In this document: piece by piece, positions 31,264 through 44,098 of the stretch
Layout: each line of letters starts with the position of its first letter
Numbering within the stretch: the first letter of the stretch is position 1
Assembly: GCA_033296885.1 (NCBI GenBank)
Contig: MU863938.1
Coordinates: 124,001 to 188,000 of the forward strand
Direction: 5' to 3'
DNA from: Triangularia verruculosa
Taxonomy: Eukaryota > Ascomycota > Sordariomycetes > Sordariales > Podosporaceae
Length of the DNA stretch: 64,000 nucleotides
Notes under the pieces: generated by a model
Seen by the model: the letters and a program-made list of their open reading frames with translations, nothing else
Told to the model about the DNA's origin: nothing
Databases searched by the model: none
Program-made: the position numbers and the translations under genes

Positions 31264-34200
31264 CACATTTCTTCTTCTTTTTACCATTATTTCCCCGCAC
31301 CTTGCGGCACACCATCGATACACTATCGATATCAGAACAAACTCAGAGATATTTCCACGTTGTTTTCCATGATCGTACACCTGGCCTGATTGGTTGCGCT
31401 GCGATATTGGATGCAGCCTTTGACCCCCACGAATCTCCTAGGAGCACAGACCCATGCAATACTTGCTGCAGCGGCCCCATCAATCAATGATGACCAAGGC
31501 TCGGCAGTTCTGTCGTCCTGTCAGGCATGATGAGAAAGCCAGACCGCCGAGGTTGAGAGGTGGACACGGGAATGACCGGGCGAATTTACACGACGATCAG
31601 ACGCGCAAGAAATCAGTATCGTATTGATGGTGCCAATCGCATAGGCTAGCTACCCCTTATCGCCCAGGGCGGCGCAATCCTACCCCAAGTCCCAACACCA
31701 CCGGATTCGCAAGTAAACGACGACATCCCACGTTCTGCACCGAGAGGACACTATCGTCCACTGTATAACCGCGCCATTGGCTGATGTATCATATTACCAG
31801 CTACTTATAAGACCATTTTCTCATTACCAGGAAGCAGGAGGGGAGCATCGTGCCAATATATATCTAGTTCTCGGCACATCACCACGTCCGATTACCTGCA
31901 TAAGATGGTGCGAGTGCGAGATGCCATTCGAGTCTCTCCTGTAGGCCGAGCCCTCTCGGGGGCCGTGGCACGCAACGAAACCTAGGTACCCTCGAGTGCG
32001 TCGAGGAGGGGTGGTATCATCGCGCGGTTTAGATTGCCTTCTGGATAAGGTGGGGTATTTTGGACCACTATTTCTGATCCCTTCTACATCATCCTTCCAT
32101 TCCCATCATGCAGTTGGACGAATGAGTCGATGTGCGTGGAGGCTGGGCGCAGCCGGACCCCGAAATGTGAGTGAGAAGCACCCCCAACTATGAATATATC
32201 GTGCATCGGGCTGATTTCCCTCTTGCAGGGCGGAAGGCATAAGATGTGACAGAGGAGGAAAATTTCGTGTTTGTTGAGCGAGTCTGAGGGTGGGCTCAGT
32301 AATCCACTGGGTGGTCAAGAGGGGATATAAGGCCTGGGGGCTTTGGTGATCATCAAGGCCATGCGTCTCCCAGTTTCCTTCTCCATCACCAGACACTTTG
32401 GCGGCAGACGTCCCGTTGAGATCGACACACCTTCGTTTTATATCAGACATCAGCCTAGCCATTTATGTCATTACATTACCCATTGATACCACCATACGCC
32501 TCCATCACCACGACAATCACCTAATGTCCGATAAGCTCTGCGATCACAATCTCACGCACGGCTGCCGCGCAGTCGTGGCAAGTTCTGTCTCGCTGTGCGA
32601 CACCTGCGAAAAAGGAGCGTGTTGATCGGGTTTCTTCACGCTACGCATGACTCAACCAACTGTTCACCCCGTGACGACTCTGCCTTGACAAAATACAACA
32701 CAAGACTGCCAACATATCTCGGCGGGTGCTGCACCCGATGCTACATGTTCACGACTATTATTCAATCCATTGCTACGCACTGCTTACGGCTCTCTGATTT
32801 GTCATCTGTTTTGTGCTTTTTTTATGGCACCACAACCTGCATTTACTTTTTCTTATCATCGACGGGTCGGTTGCAACATTGATTGCGCCACGACCTATCG
32901 CAATATACCTTACTCATCTGAGTGAGCTTATCTTTTCTTTCTCGCTCCGGTCACCTAGCAAAAGCATGTGTGGTGCCGGCTTCTGGCGAGAGGTGTACGA
33001 GGAGGAGGAGGAGGATCACGAGGTTACTGCGAATGATGACGGTGATGGTGGATAAGCAGGGGTTTCAAATGTTGGGAGCATGGTACAGGCTTGATGTCTT
33101 CTTTTTAGTTCGGTGCTTTCTGGGTTTCCAGGTACAAGATTGCAAATGGAAATGTTGTAGGAGATGGAGATAATGTATGCGAAAACAGGGACCATTGGCA
33201 GAGGTATACAAAGGGTGTGCTTTTTTATCATCGGGCGAGCTTGATGTTTTTCATGTACTGATGATTTGACGGTTTTGAATCTCGTTGATGGTTGTTGGGC
33301 CTCGAGCAAAGTATCCGGGAAATCTGAAATAGTCAACTTGGGCAATTAATACGATGTTTTCATTCTGATACACCGTATCCCTTGTATAGCGCGGGTCAAG
33401 TGCCGGCTGACATCATCAAAGCTCGGTTTCTCGTTACTATGTGCGGGTGATAAATTGCAAGAGCTGGGATAGGAGACTGGACAATGTCGTGCTGGTGAGC
33501 TGCTATAGTGCAAAAACAAGAGACTGGTGGAGCCCAGACCCGAGTCCGAGGAACAATAGGAAGACAGAGCTTCCTATTGTTTCAGGCTACATTTATTGTC
33601 GGTTCTGGCAACCATCATACCTCTGAACCCCTCTAGTTTCCTCCATAAGAAAGTTATGGGAGTCTTATCAAGCCTATAAAACCAGACAGCCATCTAGAAA
33701 CTGGGCAGTTGCGTGTGGGGTGCACCAGTTTCAGGGGCTCAGGGCGACAACCAGGGGTTTTGTTTACATGTTTTCTTGGCACACTCCTACCACCCACCAA
33801 GCAAGGGCCCAGATCTCGATGGACGATCTCGATTTGATCGAGACTGCTGCTGGAAAGTTGGCGATCAATAGGCGACTGAATGCTGGAGAGCTCGAGGGCT
33901 AAGTAGCCATTAATGAATACCCTGTTGTGTTCAGCGTGTTGTGTTCAATGTGCTTGGGGATGGAATCCGCACACTTTTGTGGCAGTGACTTTGACTTGAA
34001 CGTCGACGGCATCTCCGTTGACAGCGCCCGGATGATGGTGCCGGTGAAGAGGACCCTGATTTACGCCAAGGCCGATACCCGAGTGACAGCTCCACTGTGA
34101 TACGGCTGTGGCGCTGATCCGCTGTCGCGCGTCAAACTAATAGAGCTTGAACGACGAAGACAGGAGCTGTGTTCAGTGTCACCAAGATAGCAAGACGTCC

Positions 34201-34599
34201 AGTTAAGGGCACTGGAAAAACCGTGGAAGTTTTTCACGTGCTTTTTGTGGTGCAAGGCAACTCCAAAAAGTCCACTTCAGCCCAGTTCCACAGGCAGCGT
34301 CTGGGTCGGATGAGACGGCATCGACATCTCTTGGCGGGCGCATTGGCAAAGTGGGGTGACGTTCAGTACATGGTTGGCCTCCCTCTGGGCGCAACAACAA
34401 ACCAAATGAACGGGAATCAATCCCAGGCGATGCCCAGAGCACAGTGAATCCACCTGCCCATTTCCGCCGCGCGTCGGCTGCCCGTCATAAAGGTCCTCCA
34501 CCGCCCTTCTACCTATCTCTGCCAGTCGTTCTGGTGCTCCCTTTCGCAAGTCAACAGCGAGTTTCCGTGAATCTCACCGTCGCAAATTACAGCACAAAC
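31264..34599. other. Gene-poor 3.3-kb region
   Basis: No convincing gene. A short frame at 32524-32625 encodes 33 residues (MSDKLCDHNLTHGCRAV...CDTCEKGAC) with a regular Cys/His pattern after an ATG in fair context; it is too short to judge. A run of GAGGAG near 33000 and CCTAGGTACC at about 31981 are the only other notable features. Confidence 0.4.
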
Positions 34600-35232
34600 A
34601 TGTCTGGATATCCTCCACAGCAGGGGTAAGTGTTCTCGCAGGCGTCACCCAGGCGCCTTTGGCTGTGGAATGTGTTTTCCGATGGCGACTGATCCATTCA
34701 GGTTTGCGATTTCCTGACTGGTGGTCGCAAATCGCCAGATCAGTTGCATCTGGAAGACAAATGGTCTACAAACATACACCAACGACATGAGACTGACGTG
34801 ATTTGCCTTTTGCAGCGGTTACTACCCCCAAGCCCCTCCCCAAGGGTACCCTCCCCAGGGCTATCCCCCACCGGATGGCGGTTATCCCCCGCAGGGCTAT
34901 CCTCCTCAGGGCTACCCCCCTCCTCAGCAGCAGATGCAGTACCAGCAAGCGCCCCCTCCCAAGGAGGAGAAGAGCCACGGCTGCCTCTACACCTGGTGAG
35001 TGACTTTATTTTGGGATGGCGAACGAGAAGGTAGACTGTGGCAGGGTTAGGGTCATTCGTATGCTTCTGACTGTCTTCCCAACCCCTGCCAATGGCTTGC
35101 GCTCGCCCACTGCCACAGCGATCTCTCATGAGTTTTACTGACTTTTATCACAGCGTTGCCGCAATGTGCTGCTGCTGGCTCTGCGGAGAGACCTGCGAAT
35201 GCTGCCTCGAATGCCTCGACTGCTGCTTCTAA
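34600..35232 (+). CDS. Proline-rich, Cys-tail small protein (CYSTM/XYPPX type)
   Basis: Three exons (34600-34625, 34816-34995, 35154-35232) give 94 aa. The middle consists of repeated GYPPQ/YPPP units, then KEEKSHGCLYTC and a hydrophobic cysteine-rich end (VAAMCCCWLCGETCECC...DCCF). This layout matches CYSTM proteins, small membrane-associated proteins thought to act in stress tolerance in eukaryotes. The first intron is unusually long (190 bp). Phase is kept across all junctions. A role is inferred from family layout only. Confidence 0.82.
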
Positions 35233-35873
35233 GCGGTCTGACGACTCGAAACCGATGAATAACAACCGAATGAGATGATGTTTTTCTGGCATTGCGAGTC
35301 TTGATGGATTGGGCGACGTGTTTTCGAAAGGAAGTTTACGGGGGGTCATAATCAACAGGAGGCGAGGACTGATGTAGGGCAGGATTCGGTGCTGCCCAGC
35401 TGAACAAGAGACCCTCTTGCGATACGACACGGCCTTTTTTCTTTGCGCTCTTCCTACGTTTTTTTTATCTTAGCGAAATCCAGATACCATTGCGCTTGCG
35501 TCCACTGTCTCGCGACATGACAGGTCCAACACTTTACGCTTACTGTACCTTTTGTGCTCTACCACAGTATACTGATTGGAGGATCTGGATGACAAAGCTG
35601 GGCTTGCATGCTGACCGTATTGAGTTAGCAGTTTCGGACATGGCTATTCGTCAGCCGCAGTATCCAAGATGCAAACACCAGGGGGTTTGGACATTGCTCA
35701 CCGCAGAGAGGGCAGAACCTGACCTCAGCTGAGATAATGGTACCTAATAGCGTTCGACAAGCGTCAGAAGCTGAGGAAGATGGACAACATAAAAAAGAGG
35801 ACAATTCTTTCTGGAGGACAGCCCTCTTCTACTAACTCCATCACCTTGAACCGCCAAACCACCTGAAGTCAAA
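35233..35873. other. Intergenic
   Basis: Probable 3' UTR of the CYSTM-type gene and calpain promoter. No gene seen. Confidence 0.45.
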
Positions 35874-38193
35874 ATGTCCGAACGCAGCTCTCCAGAAACC
35901 TCCAGAAGCAAGACACCGCCCCAGGAGCAAATCCACTCCTTTTGGGACAAATACATCACCAAATCCCCCGGCAAAGTCACCACCATCTTTCCTCCCTCTC
36001 TTTACTCCAGTCTCCTCCCTCGCCCATCCACCTTGACCAAAAATGACAACACCGCCACCACCACCACCACCAACTTTGGCAGCTCCTACGCCGCGGCAGC
36101 AGACGCCTGCCGCGCCAAGATCGCCCGGATCGTCCGCGACTGCCACCGCACCAACTCCAAGTTCACCGATCCAGACTTTGACCTGAGGGGAAACCAATGG
36201 GACTGTCTCTTGGGCTTGAACTGGCGATCCCCTCCTACCAAGGGCAACCCGGCCGCCGTCGAGAGCGCCCTTGGGACGCTGGAGACGATGCAGGTGTTTG
36301 ACGGCACGGATTGCCTTCAGCTGACGGTGCCGATGCTGAGGAAGATCATGGGGCGGAAGGTGCTGGATGAGCGGGAGCAAGAGCGGAGTGACAATCTCGA
36401 GTACGACCCCGACCCGAAGGCGGTTCACAGGGTTGGGTGGATTTTCGAGGATCCCAGGTTCGAGGTGGAGGGGTTCAGCAGTTCGGACATTATGCAGGGG
36501 AGCAATAGTATGGATTGCTGGTGGTTGTCTGCTGTGGCTACCATCTGCCATCGCCGGGAGCTGATGGACAGGATTTGTGTTGCGAGGGACGAGGAGTGCG
36601 GGGTGTACGGGTTTGTGTTTTATCGGGATGGCGGGTGGGTGTATACCGTGGTGGATGACCACTTGTGTCTGACGAATGGGGATTATGAAGGGGGCGGGCA
36701 TGACCCGAGCAATGCTATTGTGAAGAAGTGGAGGAAGGATAAGCAGACGGGGAGCCAGGCGTTGTACTTTGCGGCTTGCAGGGAGGAGAACGAGACGTGG
36801 TTGCCGCTGCTGGAGAAGGCGTATGCCAAGGTTCATGGGGACTATCATGCTATTTGGGGCGGGTGGGTTGGTGAGGGAGTCGAGGATCTGACGGGAGGTG
36901 TTAACTCTGAGCTGGCGTTGGAGGATGTGCTGTCCAAGGAGAACTTGTGGAAAGAGTTGGTCAATGAGAATGGCAACTTTGTGTTCGGGCTGGATATCTT
37001 GGACAGGAACGGCTCAGATAAGAATGGACTGGCTAATGCCCATGCCTATTCTCTCTTGGCAGCGAGGGAGGAGGTCGGGGAGGATGGAAAAACCGTCAGA
37101 CTGGTCAAGATCAGGTTTGTTCTCTTCTTGCCAGCTTGCAGAAGTGCCAATGCTAACAAGGACGCAGAAATCCCTGGGGCGAGCGTGGCGGCGACGGCAT
37201 GGGCGAGTGGACTGGACCATGGTCCGATGGCTCCAAAGAGTGGACTCCATTCTGGCTCACCAAGCTCGATTATCGCTTCGAAGATGACGGTGTCTTTTGG
37301 ATGACCTACAACGACATGCTCCACACGTTCACAAACCTCTACCGCACTCGCCTCTTTGATGACCAGTGGGCTGTGGCTCAGGAATGGACAAACATTAATG
37401 TTGCGTGGGTCTCTGGCTACTTGCAGCGCAAGTTTGTCATCGAGGTGAAGACAGCCACCACTGCCGTCTTCGTTTTGCAACAGGTACGTAACTTGTCCCT
37501 GCTTTTCTGCTGGTGAGCTCAACTGACTATGGGCAGCTCGATACTCGCTACTTCAACGGCCTTGAGGGGGAATACTCGTTCTTGCTGCATTTCATCCTCC
37601 AAAAGCAAGGTGCTGAGCCTGGCGACTATCTATGCCGCGTGCGCCCTCAAGCCGAAAACTTCTTCCGCGCCAATCGATCCATCAACTGCGAGATTGATCT
37701 CGAGCCGGGCATTTATGAGGTGCTGCCAAAGATCACTGCTGAGCGGGACACAAGTAAGCCTCCCGTCGAGAACATTGTCAAGTTCTCGGCGCGGCGTCGT
37801 CCGGAGAAGTTGAGACAGGTTGGATTGAGCTTTGATCTGGCTCATGCGAAGGCTTTCAAAGAGGGGGAGAAGGAGGGTGATGGGTGGGAGACTGAGCAGG
37901 AGGATGAAGGGGAGGAAAAGGCGAGCGTGACCGAGGCTGGCGAGGAAACACCGGAAGGGTCTGATGAAGCTCAGGCTGCCGTTGGTAATGGTGAGGGCCA
38001 ACAAGATGCGCAGCGAGCGGAAGGAAATGGCGACGAGAGTGATGATGATGAAGACGACGAGGATCAACCTTCACCCTGGAACGCGGTGGCTGTCATTGGT
38101 CTCCGTGTCTATTCGCAGGATCCCGAGCTTGCTATCAAGCTGGCCTCACCCAGAAATGATGAGGAAGCCGCAAGTGTCGTTAGAGGAACATAG
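35874..38193 (+). CDS. Calpain-like cysteine protease
   Basis: Three exons (35874-37114, 37168-37483, 37537-38193) give 737 aa. The C2 protease core is complete: Cys215 in SMDCWWLSAVA, His390 in NAHAYSLLAA and Asn415 in RNPWGERGG. After it comes a calpain-type beta-sandwich region (ITRFF-like positions replaced by YLQRKFVIEVKTATTAVFVLQQ) and an acidic C-terminal tail (residues about 640-705) with a KAFKEGEKEG start and an Asp/Glu run. No EF hands are seen, so it is an atypical calpain. Such fungal proteases are usually cytosolic; the substrate is unknown. Another frame on the minus strand (35841-36848) is a shadow. Confidence 0.9.
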
Positions 38194-38676
38194 GGTCAGT
38201 GCTAGCATTGAGCCGGAACTTCCATCCCGATACTGTGGAGACAGCTGCAGCAGGGGTGAGTGTTCAGTAACTCAAATTGAATGACGAGCTGAAGTGTTTT
38301 GTTTGTTACGTGTTCCATTGTTGAATTGGCCAATCATCAAAGAACTTGTCATTGTATGCCAATAAGGCGCCCTGGGCTGTCGGCATAAAACACAAAAACA
38401 GACCGAGGCGAGTGGTGATGTCATGTCCACAAGTTGTAGGGAAGGTATCTAGTGGTAAAGTGTGGAGAGTCATGATGTATTCATGGCGTCACGAAGTTTG
38501 AATAAAGCAATCTCGAACGATCCTACAACTATTTAGTCCTGGGCTACCCCAAGCATTTTACTGTACCTGCATTCTGTCGTTGCATCAAGAAATTGACACC
38601 CCAAACAACTCAGCACTCGCGCACCAGTCAAACCACAACAAACAGATTACGAGTCACCACTCTTGTGCCTCTCACC
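38194..38676. other. Intergenic
   Basis: About 480 bp containing the calpain 3' region and the con-6 promoter. No gene seen. Confidence 0.45.
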
Positions 38677-38958
38677 ATGCCCGAGCTCCGCGAAAACCCC
38701 AAGCAGCGCGACGTCGTTGGCGATGCGGCTCAGGAGAACGCTCTTCAGGCTCCAGAGGAGATCAGCAACCAGGCCCGTGGCCACAAGGCCAATTTGAGCA
38801 ATCCCAGTGAGTCACCCTTACTGTAAAGCTAAGTGTACCTTAGGCTGTGTGCTAACCAACGCCACAAAGACACAAGCGAGGAGTCCAAGGAAAACTCGAG
38901 ACAGAAGCTGGAGGAGTTGGGCGGTGAGAATGCTTTTTTCAGCAAGGATTCTAAGTAA
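38677..38958 (+). CDS. con-6: Conidiation-specific protein 6 (Con-6) family
   Basis: Two exons (38677-38806, 38870-38958) give 72 aa. The diagnostic motif RGHKANLSNPNTSEESKENSRQKLEEL spans the intron and is created only by splicing, which supports the model. Con-6 is a small hydrophilic protein that builds up late in conidiation in Neurospora; its exact function is unknown. Start context CTCACC before ATG is good. Family members often carry two repeats of the motif; this one has a single copy. Confidence 0.88.
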
Positions 38959-39159
38959 AGCGATGGTCTTTCGAGAGAAATGACCAGTTATGATTCTGGC
39001 GTTAAGGGCGACTTATGGTACTGAGTTGGGTTCTTTAGCAATAAGCACGGATCAATGTACAGTTTTAAACTCGCATGTATGTTCTTCTTCTATTGAACCC
39101 GTTCAACTGCAATTACCAGCACCCCACCATACTTCAACCGGTGACGGGACTCTGTTTAC

Positions 39160-40671
39160 TCAACTGTTGATCTTCTTATCCTCTTTCTTCTTCTTCCAGT
39201 CCTTTTCCACACGCCACTGGTCCTTGAGCTGCAGCGAAGTTGCAGATACCAAGTCGCAGCCTTTATGGCCCCATTTCTCCTCGTATATGCGCCTCCCGGC
39301 ATCAGTCAAGGTCCAAAACGCACTGTGAAACCCATCTGCATTGTAATAAAACGGCTCTCCCTCACCACCTCTCTGGGCCCGCTGCCAGTTGTTTCTCTGT
39401 TCAGCCCCGTCTCGGTATTTGTACTGTCCCATCTCATCTCCCACCGCTCTCAATACTCGGAAATATTCCAGCTCGTCTGCAGACATCCCATCTTCTTCTC
39501 TCTTAACCTTGCCCTCTTTTTCTTTTTCTTTCTTCTCCTTCTGTTCCTTCTCCGCCTTGGCTTTGGCAATCTTCTCCTCCTGCTCTGGCGGCAACGGCGC
39601 TGGATCGATAAATTTCGGCTTCTTCCCCTTGTTCCGGTACAGCACCTCCAGATCCTCCAACACAGTCGAGACATCGTTGATGATCCCCACCCTCCTCGCC
39701 TTCATCGTCCACCCATCCATCCCCATCTTGGCGTTCATGTCGCAGTCCGTCGCATAGTACGGAATCAGCGAGTCCCACCCCCCGACAGCCTCTATCGCCT
39801 CCCTGTTGACAAGCGTCAAATGATCGTATTGATACCATCTGAATCCCCAGCGTTCTTTTCTCTTGATCACCGTCTGCAGATCGCGAAGGCAGTTCTCGTA
39901 GATGGTGCGGTATCCCCTTTTCCCGGCTTGAACTGGAGCCATGATGTCTTTTCTTTCCGCCTCGCTGTAGAACTCCCAGCTTCCGTCCGCCGGCCGGTTG
40001 ATAAAGTCGAGGCCTTCCTCGAAGGAGAATACAAGAACGTCTTGGTGGCTGTAGAAGTAGTAAGGGTGGTCTTCTTGGTACGCAATCGACAGGAAGAAAT
40101 TCTGCATCTGCGCAAAGGTGAGCAGGACCGGGGTCTGGACCACGGTGACGCCCAGTCGGTGGAGGGTGGTGTGGTTGAGGTAGAAGGGGTTCTGGAGGGT
40201 GAGTCTGCCCTGCTTGTTCATGTTGTGCACGCCCGTATTCTCGACGACGTAGATGTTTTCTGGCGGCCATCCGGCGGTGATATAGCCGACGACTGCTTGG
40301 AGAAGCATAGGCCACTGGCGAGTGAAGCCGATGAAGAGTGGAGGAGGGCGGTCGAGGCCGTATTCCTTGTGCATTTCTGGCCGGGGGATGTTGTGTTTAG
40401 GTATTGAAGGGGGATCGGCTGCTGTGTTGGCTAGCAAGGGGAAAGGGTCGAAGACGGGAGGTGGGAGCCATGATGGTGTTGGCTTGTATCGCGGCGGCGG
40501 GACATCTTTCTCGGGTGAAGTGATGGGTTTCAGGATATCTGGGATGGATTTGAGGAACGAGGAGCTTTTTTGGCTTGGTGGGTTTCTGTAAGAATGATAG
40601 AAAAGGAATGAGAGGGTGATGAAGAAAAATATGAGAATTGTATGTCGCGTGAGTCGCGTGAGGGCGAGCAT
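39160..40671 (-). CDS. Type II membrane protein, probable Golgi glycosyltransferase
   Basis: From ATG 40671 the frame is intronless, 503 aa. Residues 10-26 (HTILIFFFITLSFLFYH) form a signal anchor, followed by a Pro-rich stem and a luminal domain. PPPLFIGFTRQWPMLLQAVVGYI starts the domain; ENIYVVENTG, YYFYSHQDVLVF and YATDCDMNAKMGMDGW (DCD, a possible DxD metal site) fit a GT-A fold. FYYNADGFHSAFWTLTDAGRRIYEEKWG lies near the C-terminus. A charged KEKKEKEKEG linker divides the domain. The frame extends 64 codons upstream without support. I cannot name the family or sugar. Confidence 0.75.
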   Translation of the reverse strand: MLALTRLTRHTILIFFFITLSFLFYHSYRNPPSQKSSSFLKSIPDILKPITSPEKDVPPPRYKPTPSWLPPPVFDPFPLLANTAADPPSIPKHNIPRPEMHKEYGLDRPPPLFIGFTRQWPMLLQAVVGYITAGWPPENIYVVENTGVHNMNKQGRLTLQNPFYLNHTTLHRLGVTVVQTPVLLTFAQMQNFFLSIAYQEDHPYYFYSHQDVLVFSFEEGLDFINRPADGSWEFYSEAERKDIMAPVQAGKRGYRTIYENCLRDLQTVIKRKERWGFRWYQYDHLTLVNREAIEAVGGWDSLIPYYATDCDMNAKMGMDGWTMKARRVGIINDVSTVLEDLEVLYRNKGKKPKFIDPAPLPPEQEEKIAKAKAEKEQKEKKEKEKEGKVKREEDGMSADELEYFRVLRAVGDEMGQYKYRDGAEQRNNWQRAQRGGEGEPFYYNADGFHSAFWTLTDAGRRIYEEKWGHKGCDLVSATSLQLKDQWRVEKDWKKKKEDKKINS

Positions 40672-41214
40672 TGTCACATGTTGGTCAAAAATCGCGTGAA
40701 TTTCATTGCTCGGAGAAAGTTGAAAAAAGTTTATCGGTCGCCATGTGGAAGCTCTCCCATCCCGCCTCCTGCTGATGACCCCTGAGGCCGAAAGATGGTG
40801 TGTTACATTTGCGGCACAGCATTCATGCCAACGTGATGCGAGGCGAACTAAACGCGTCAACAACCTTTGCGAGTTCTGCGCTTACGACAAGAGCCCGAAA
40901 TGAAGTGTTTCTGTGCTGGCCTGGAGTAGGAGCTTTTGAGAGAACACCGGAGCCACAAAACCATAGTCATCTGGGGCTCCTCCATTACAGGTTACCTACC
41001 TACCTAGGTACCTTGGTTACAAGTCGGTTGCACGCAACAATGTTGTTTTACCACAATAAGGGCAATGGGCTTGCAAGTCTCATTCCTCTCCCTATTTAGG
41101 TATCTATCAGTGTAGGTATTCCTGTTTGAGCCTTTATAGCACCCCTAACCCTAGGTATTTGGATCCGGTTCCTCTGAAGCCCCTTTTCTCTGTCTACCAT
41201 CTCAAGTAATCACA
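40672..41214. other. Intergenic with TACCTAGGTA motifs
   Basis: Contains ACCTACCTACCTAGGTACCTTGG near 40990 and AACCCTAGGTATTTGG near 41150. No gene seen. Confidence 0.45.
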
Positions 41215-44098
41215 TCACTCAGAAAGCTCGATGAGATCGTCTTCCACTCTTCTATGCTCACGTCTCAAGGGTCTTCTTTCAAGACCACCTCCCGGACTGC
41301 TTTCCTGAGGAGCCCATGCTTTTAGAACATCATCCCGAAGTCCAGTACTTTCTGGGCCGGTTTGAGATAGGTTGAGCATGCTGGGACTTTTTGGAAGTGA
41401 CCACCTCGATGAAGAAGGTCGTAGGGCCTTCTGAGGACCTGAAGTGACCGGTGACCTTGAAGGGCCTGTGGTGGCTGAAGGTGAGATGCTGAGCACCTCA
41501 ATCTGCTTGATATATGTCCGCTCTTTCCTCTTGAGGGGTTCTATAGTCATCCCATCCGAAGCACGAGACGTGTGTCTCTGGAAGCTAGGTGTTTGCAAAG
41601 GATCATCCGAGGTAATGACAGGTTTGCGTTGAGGTGCTATCGGTATTTCTGGCGCCGATACGCTCCTCGGGGAGTTCTTTGGATGTTCTGGAGTTCGAAT
41701 GGCTTTTTCGAAGTTGATAGAAAGGTTTTTGGATCCAATTTGTTGACCATTAACTTGAACAACCAAGTTTAGCGAAGCCCCGTCGATGCTGATGAGAAAC
41801 GAGAAAACAAAATATCTGTACTCCTGATCGTTGGCATTTCGGCTGCAGGGGAGCTCATGAAACGGGATTGGCGAACGAAAGTTGATTGTGCAGAGGTCTT
41901 TCACTTCGGGCTCATGCCTCCCAGGCGGCTGATCTCCATCGTAAGTAACTAGGAGTGTAGAGATGTCTGGGTATTCATCGGGCTGGTCTTTGAAATAGAC
42001 TCGATGGTATTCCAGGTGCTGTGGGGTCTTCTCCACCGTATTTTCTCCCTAAACACAGGTTGTTAGGCGTTGTTCCCTCGTGAATGTTTGAGGGAGGCAG
42101 GGATACTCTTCCTAGGTACCTTTTTCACAAACCATTCCAACTGACTGAACGCGTATGTTCCCAAAGTGATAGGGTCGACCCTCTTATCTCTCTCGTCATG
42201 AACACCCTCTTGGAATGGCGTGTTGTAAGGGTGTCCGTAGTTGCTTCGGGATATGCGGGATGTGATGTGAATTGCGGCGTCCTCACTCCCTCGTATTACA
42301 GCTCCTCTGCATATAGCAGTCCATCTAAAAAGAATGGCTCGTTAGTCAGTGAGCTCACAGGAATTCGAGAACCATGGATTCTTACGGGCCAGGTTCGGAC
42401 GGCTGCATCACTGGACAGATGTCACCCAACCAACCTGTCAGTCGTTCATACAGATACTTGCATTTCCCAAAACCCCCCACAAGAATCACGAACTAGGGGA
42501 GTAGGTAGTCATCAGTATTAATACCTCAACCTCTGATCAGGAATTTGATTCTTACATCCGGCGGCGAGCCAGTCTTCTCTTGAAGGCGTTCAACTTGGTC
42601 ATCGACTAAATCCAAGATCTTGGAGACAACGTGATCGAAGATTTCGGCAATTGTCGACCTGCACAGTCAGTATGGCTGACTCCACCAATACAACTTGAAA
42701 TGATAGACTCACGATGGTATGGTAATATCCGGTTTGCCGGTCAGCTCAACCACTCGAGCAGGCAGTCGTACCTTCCAGAGCCTCTCGCTTCCATGATTAA
42801 GAGTAAACTGCTGTTTGATGCCGTGTTCCCATGATTGATTCATCATTTCTTGAATCTCCTCTGCCGGTACCTGCTCCCAAATCTTTGGATCTATATGCTC
42901 TCGCACCAACATCTCAAACTCTTGATCCAAGAATATGGCGCCACAGAGTGCTCCTGTACCTTCGACGGCCTCCTTAGCTGCAAATCGTTTTGTGTCCACA
43001 ATCTGATAGCTGATCAGGTCCTGAAAAAGTAGACAATCAGCAAACTGGTGCTATGGCTTAATTGTATCGTTCGTAGGTATTGCGAGATGTTTGAGCTTGA
43101 AAAGGAAACAGAATAAGCACTAAAAGGCCACTCACAACGGTTCCCCCTCCCGCATCGACGACTGTAATGGTGGTGCCGACCTGGATGCCTTTGTGTTAAC
43201 CTCTCACCATAGGTAGATACCTAGATTGCACAGCTGATCGCTTCGTACTCACCTTGATGTCGTGTCTCCCTTTTATGGTAGTGAAAGTAGCAATGGCGGC
43301 AGCTTCTGGTTCTGAAACAAAGTCCAATTCTGTTGGCCCACAGTCGCGGCTGACGAGTAATCCGGCCATATTGACAGCCTCCCGCATTCTCTCCCTCGTG
43401 TACGACTTCCAGATGGCGGGGACCGTGACAACGATGCGAAAAGGTGTAGACCTAACGAAATTCGTGGTCATTGCCTTTTCCACGTCGGCAAGAGCATGGC
43501 TCCATAAGTTGCGTAGGTAATCCGCGATGACCTGGGTCGGTGTCAACCCCATCGCCTTGATCCTTTTCTTTGCGTTTGCTAGTTGAGGGGCACTTTTCAA
43601 GTGTTCTTGAAGGTCCTCGTCATCAAGCAGTAAAAGCTTAAACCACTGAATCGACTCCGTTCCGCCCGGTATATTGTATCCCCATGTTGAGACATGTTTC
43701 GTTGCTGTGTAGGATATTGCTGTAGGGGTTTTCTCTCGTTCGGCATTCAGGTACTGTACGCTGTCCCAATTCCTAACAAGGTGGATGTCTTCAGGTCGTA
43801 CTTTCCCAGATCGAGCAGCCCATGCCACTCCTGTATATCTGAATGGGGTCAAGAATTCAGTTAGCTAGACGATCGCCCCGCATTGACTAGGTTGATGATA
43901 AAAGCAGCTTCTGGGATACCCAGTTAGCTGCGGCATTTATACATACGTGGTCCCAAAGTCAATACCGAAGACAAACGGCGCCGTTCGACTTGCGAGGTTG
44001 CTTGATTTTGACCTGAGCGACAGCTGGCTCCCAAGCCGTGAAAGTGGAGATTCTGAGAAAACGGCTACACCGGAGCTACCATATGGCCTTGGTGGCAT
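41215..44098 (-). CDS. Hsp70-like ATPase (fungal divergent actin-like ATPase)
   Basis: Eight exons (43947-44098, 43253-43838, 43136-43180, 42713-43020, 42556-42658, 42386-42492, 42120-42324, 41215-42048) give 779 aa, all phases consistent. The ATPase has phosphate-1 FGIDFGTTYTGVAW, phosphate-2 VVDAGGGTVDL and adenosine motif VILVGGFGKCKYLYERL; AICRGAVIRG follows. There is no peptide-binding chaperone domain as in DnaK; the C-terminal part (TPQHLEYHRVYF...LCTINFRSPIPF) is the usual fungal Hsp70-like tail, then a Ser/Pro-rich region. Such proteins are expanded in filamentous fungi with unknown roles. It is next to an AIG1-type GTPase (divergent). Short introns may include TACCTAGG motifs. Confidence 0.88.

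Noticed and set aside
35841..36848. 335-residue minus-strand ORF
   Set aside because: It is antisense to the calpain-like gene and His/Pro/Gly-rich.
39265..40407. 380-residue plus-strand ORF
   Set aside because: It is antisense to the glycosyltransferase gene; composition is Arg/Val-rich without motifs.
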